Part shown: positions 62,783-64,000 of the stretch, piece after piece
How positions within the stretch are numbered: the stretch's first letter is position 1
Layout of the letters: each line of letters starts with the position of its first letter
Assembly (NCBI GenBank): GCA_948567375.1
Contig: OX419756.1
Location: 40,712,552-40,776,551, forward strand
Direction of reading: 5' to 3'
Length of the DNA stretch: 64,000 nucleotides
Source of the DNA: Lunularia cruciata
Taxonomy: Eukaryota > Streptophyta > Marchantiopsida > Lunulariales > Lunulariaceae
Made by a program: the position numbers and the translations under genes
The notes under the pieces: model-generated
What the model was told of the DNA's origin: nothing
Database searches by the model: none
What the model saw: only the letters and a program-made list of their open reading frames with translations

Positions 62783-62790
62783 TATAAATA
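62783..62790 (+). promoter_or_regulatory. TATA box of Gypsy element C LTR
   Basis: TATAAATA within CTACCTATAAATACC, about 20 bp downstream of the last GAA/TTC dimer and about 110 bp before the LTR end, the usual U3/R position. Confidence 0.7.
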
Positions 62791-62895
62791 CCAAGGCCGA
62801 AGCACATGCTAGGCATTCGGAGTTTTCTCTCATTCAAGTGTCCCAATGTGAGCTTCCATTCTCCTATTTCTCTCCTCGGTTTTGGTCTTTTACAT

Positions 62896-62907
62896 TGGTA
62901 TTAGAGC
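62896..62907 (+). other. Primer-binding site (initiator tRNA-Met type) of Gypsy element C
   Basis: TGGTATTAGAGC lies two bases beyond the LTR end. It differs by one C-to-T change from TGGTATCAGAGC, the complement of the plant initiator tRNA-Met 3' end that primes most Gypsy and Copia elements. Confidence 0.85.
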
Positions 62908-63165
62908 AGGAATGGGATGGATGGAATTTATGGACCACCAAATCCACTTCCGCCAAACCATTGGGACTTTCATGTCCAGATATTACCAAAGCATCGTTTC
63001 ACACAATTCATCACCTCACGCTTTGGGCAGGATTTTCTACATATGATCACCGTGTCAGAGGAACCCTTGATACTTCCAGTTGTAACTTATGGAGAACGGT
63101 GGACGTGTTGTGTCTACGTGTTAATCAACTAGATAAATTGCAGGTAGTGGAATAGAGTAGTAGCA

Positions 63166-64000
63166 ATGGCGGCAATACCGGATGTTATCCTTGCAATGCA
63201 ACAACAAATTGAGCATCTTACTCGATTGTTGGATGAACGAGACCAGCAACGACGAGAACAGATAGACAGAGCGCCAGTTCGAGATGGAGAAGATCGCATT
63301 TGATTTCCAAAACCCAAGGTGTTTGAAGGCAAGAATCTTCCAGGCACAGTGGAGGATTTTGTGTTTGACTGTGAACGTTACTTTGAAGCTACCAATCTTC
63401 AAGACGAGTGGAAACAAATTCTCTTGGCTTCTAGCCAATTGGATGGAGTGGCAAAACTTTGGTGGCGATTCCGAGTAGAAAGAGCTAAACGATAAATTGT
63501 TACACCAATTTTTACATGGGCAGAATTCAAGGATGCAATACTTGGTCGATTTCAGACTATAAATGCCACCCGAGCTGCACGAGATAAATTGGCGGAGTTG
63601 AGGCAGATTGGCTCAGTGAGAAGCTACATCACACAATTTCAGAATATCATCATGCAAATTCCAGATATCCAAGAAGGTGAAGTTCTGGATCGATTTGTGC
63701 GAGGATTGAAGTCACGAACCAGACTGGAGGTGACTATGCGAGAGCCACAGAATGTAGAACAAGCCATGCAATTGGCTGAGCATTTTGATTCCTTAGTTGC
63801 GACAACTTGGTCTTGACGTCAACCTACACAAAACCCACCAGTACCACGAGTGGAAGAACCGGTACCAATGGAGATTGATGCTATCCAACAAAGACCACTT
63901 GGCACAGCAGATAGAGAAAGATTACGACAAAATGGAGGTTGTTTTTATTGTCGCCAGTTGGGGCATTGCATTGCTGAATGTCCACTCAAGAATGGACGAC
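63166..64000 (+). pseudogene. Gag of Ty3/Gypsy element C, three nonsense codons, runs off the window
   Basis: Capsid/nucleocapsid polyprotein of a Gypsy element. The frame from ATG 63166 is continuous to the window edge apart from three stops: TGA 63301-63303, TAA 63493-63495 and TGA 63814-63816. The N-terminal 40 residues are Gln-rich and helical. The retrotransposon gag core follows (blocks FPKPKVFEG, VAKLWW, FTWAEFKDAILGRF, YITQFQNI, DRFVRGLK). Near 63940-63981 lies a CCHC nucleocapsid knuckle of form C-x2-C-x4-H-x4-C (CFYCRQLGHCIAEC). All three stops can come from CGA or CAA by one C-to-T change, so decay is slight and recent. The leader between 62908 and 63165 has another open frame (62917-63132) with no known match. 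Confidence 0.88.

Larger units (their letters stand above)
62490..62894 (+). repeat. 5' LTR of Gypsy element C, with heat-shock-element-like repeats
   Basis: Ends TTTTACA at 62894, directly before the primer-binding site, and is homologous to both LTRs of element A. U3 (about 62490-62780) holds about 3.5 copies of a 61-bp unit. TATAAATA lies at 62783-62790, which places transcription start near 62815. The start is approximate: the homology with element A begins around GAAGTTAGT at 62496. Confidence 0.75.

Noticed and set aside
62775-63155. 126-codon frame across the LTR end and primer-binding site
   Set aside because: It crosses the LTR end and the tRNA primer site, which are non-coding control regions. 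The gag starts at 63166.
63121-63438. Minus-strand frame of 105 codons with a counterpart at 58983-59324 on the plus strand
   Set aside because: Both are antisense to gag of the two Gypsy elements. Their mutual similarity reflects gag homology, not a separate gene.
1-64000. tRNA, 5S, U6 or other RNA genes
   Set aside because: I looked for B-box-like GGTTCGANTCC and other hallmark strings by eye and found none convincing. A covariance-model scan would be decisive.

Overview
The window looks like nuclear DNA of a land plant. Both recognisable protein genes have GT-AG introns, and the rest is non-LTR and LTR retrotransposon debris of plant type. I cannot name the species. I lean towards a non-seed plant because of the endonuclease-type LINE family, but that is weak inference. 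Nothing bacterial, organellar or CRISPR-like was seen.

Layout. Positions 1-2600 are AT-rich and featureless apart from a small TGACG tandem repeat. From 2.6 to about 32 kb the base composition is more balanced. This part holds the two credible genes, both on the minus strand: a two-exon small CTD-type phosphatase (4041-5415) and a 15-exon LMBR1-domain membrane protein of the LMBD2 family (17460-24304). I joined its exons by hand and every phase closes, giving 767 codons. Around and between these genes sits one family of non-LTR retrotransposon with this order: N-terminal C2H2 finger, reverse transcriptase with an ADD core, CCHC-like knuckle, and a restriction-enzyme-like endonuclease. Long copies lie at 8116-11148, 13413-14243, 25801-28283 and 29414-29843. 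Five very short copies (about 90-130 bp) carry only the 3' tail of the element. Three insertions have clear 11-13 bp target-site duplications.

From about 32 kb to the right end the sequence is strongly AT-rich and carries no credible host gene. It holds decayed LTR retrotransposons: a Ty3/Gypsy element on the minus strand (about 54488-60062) with a foreign solo-LTR-like insertion inside its reverse transcriptase; two more copies of that second LTR type (about 37528-38310 and 49640-50230); and the left end of a second, younger Gypsy element of the same family on the plus strand (from about 62490 to the window edge). That younger element has an LTR, a tRNA-Met-type primer-binding site and a gag frame broken by three nonsense codons.

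The most interesting signal is in the U3 part of that LTR. A 61-bp tandem repeat just upstream of the TATA box is packed with alternating GAA/TTC blocks, including a perfect four-block and a perfect three-block heat-shock element. This predicts a heat-inducible Gypsy family. The second is the set of tail-only short copies, which look like SINEs or uniformly truncated copies mobilised by the endonuclease-type LINE through a conserved 3' stem-loop.
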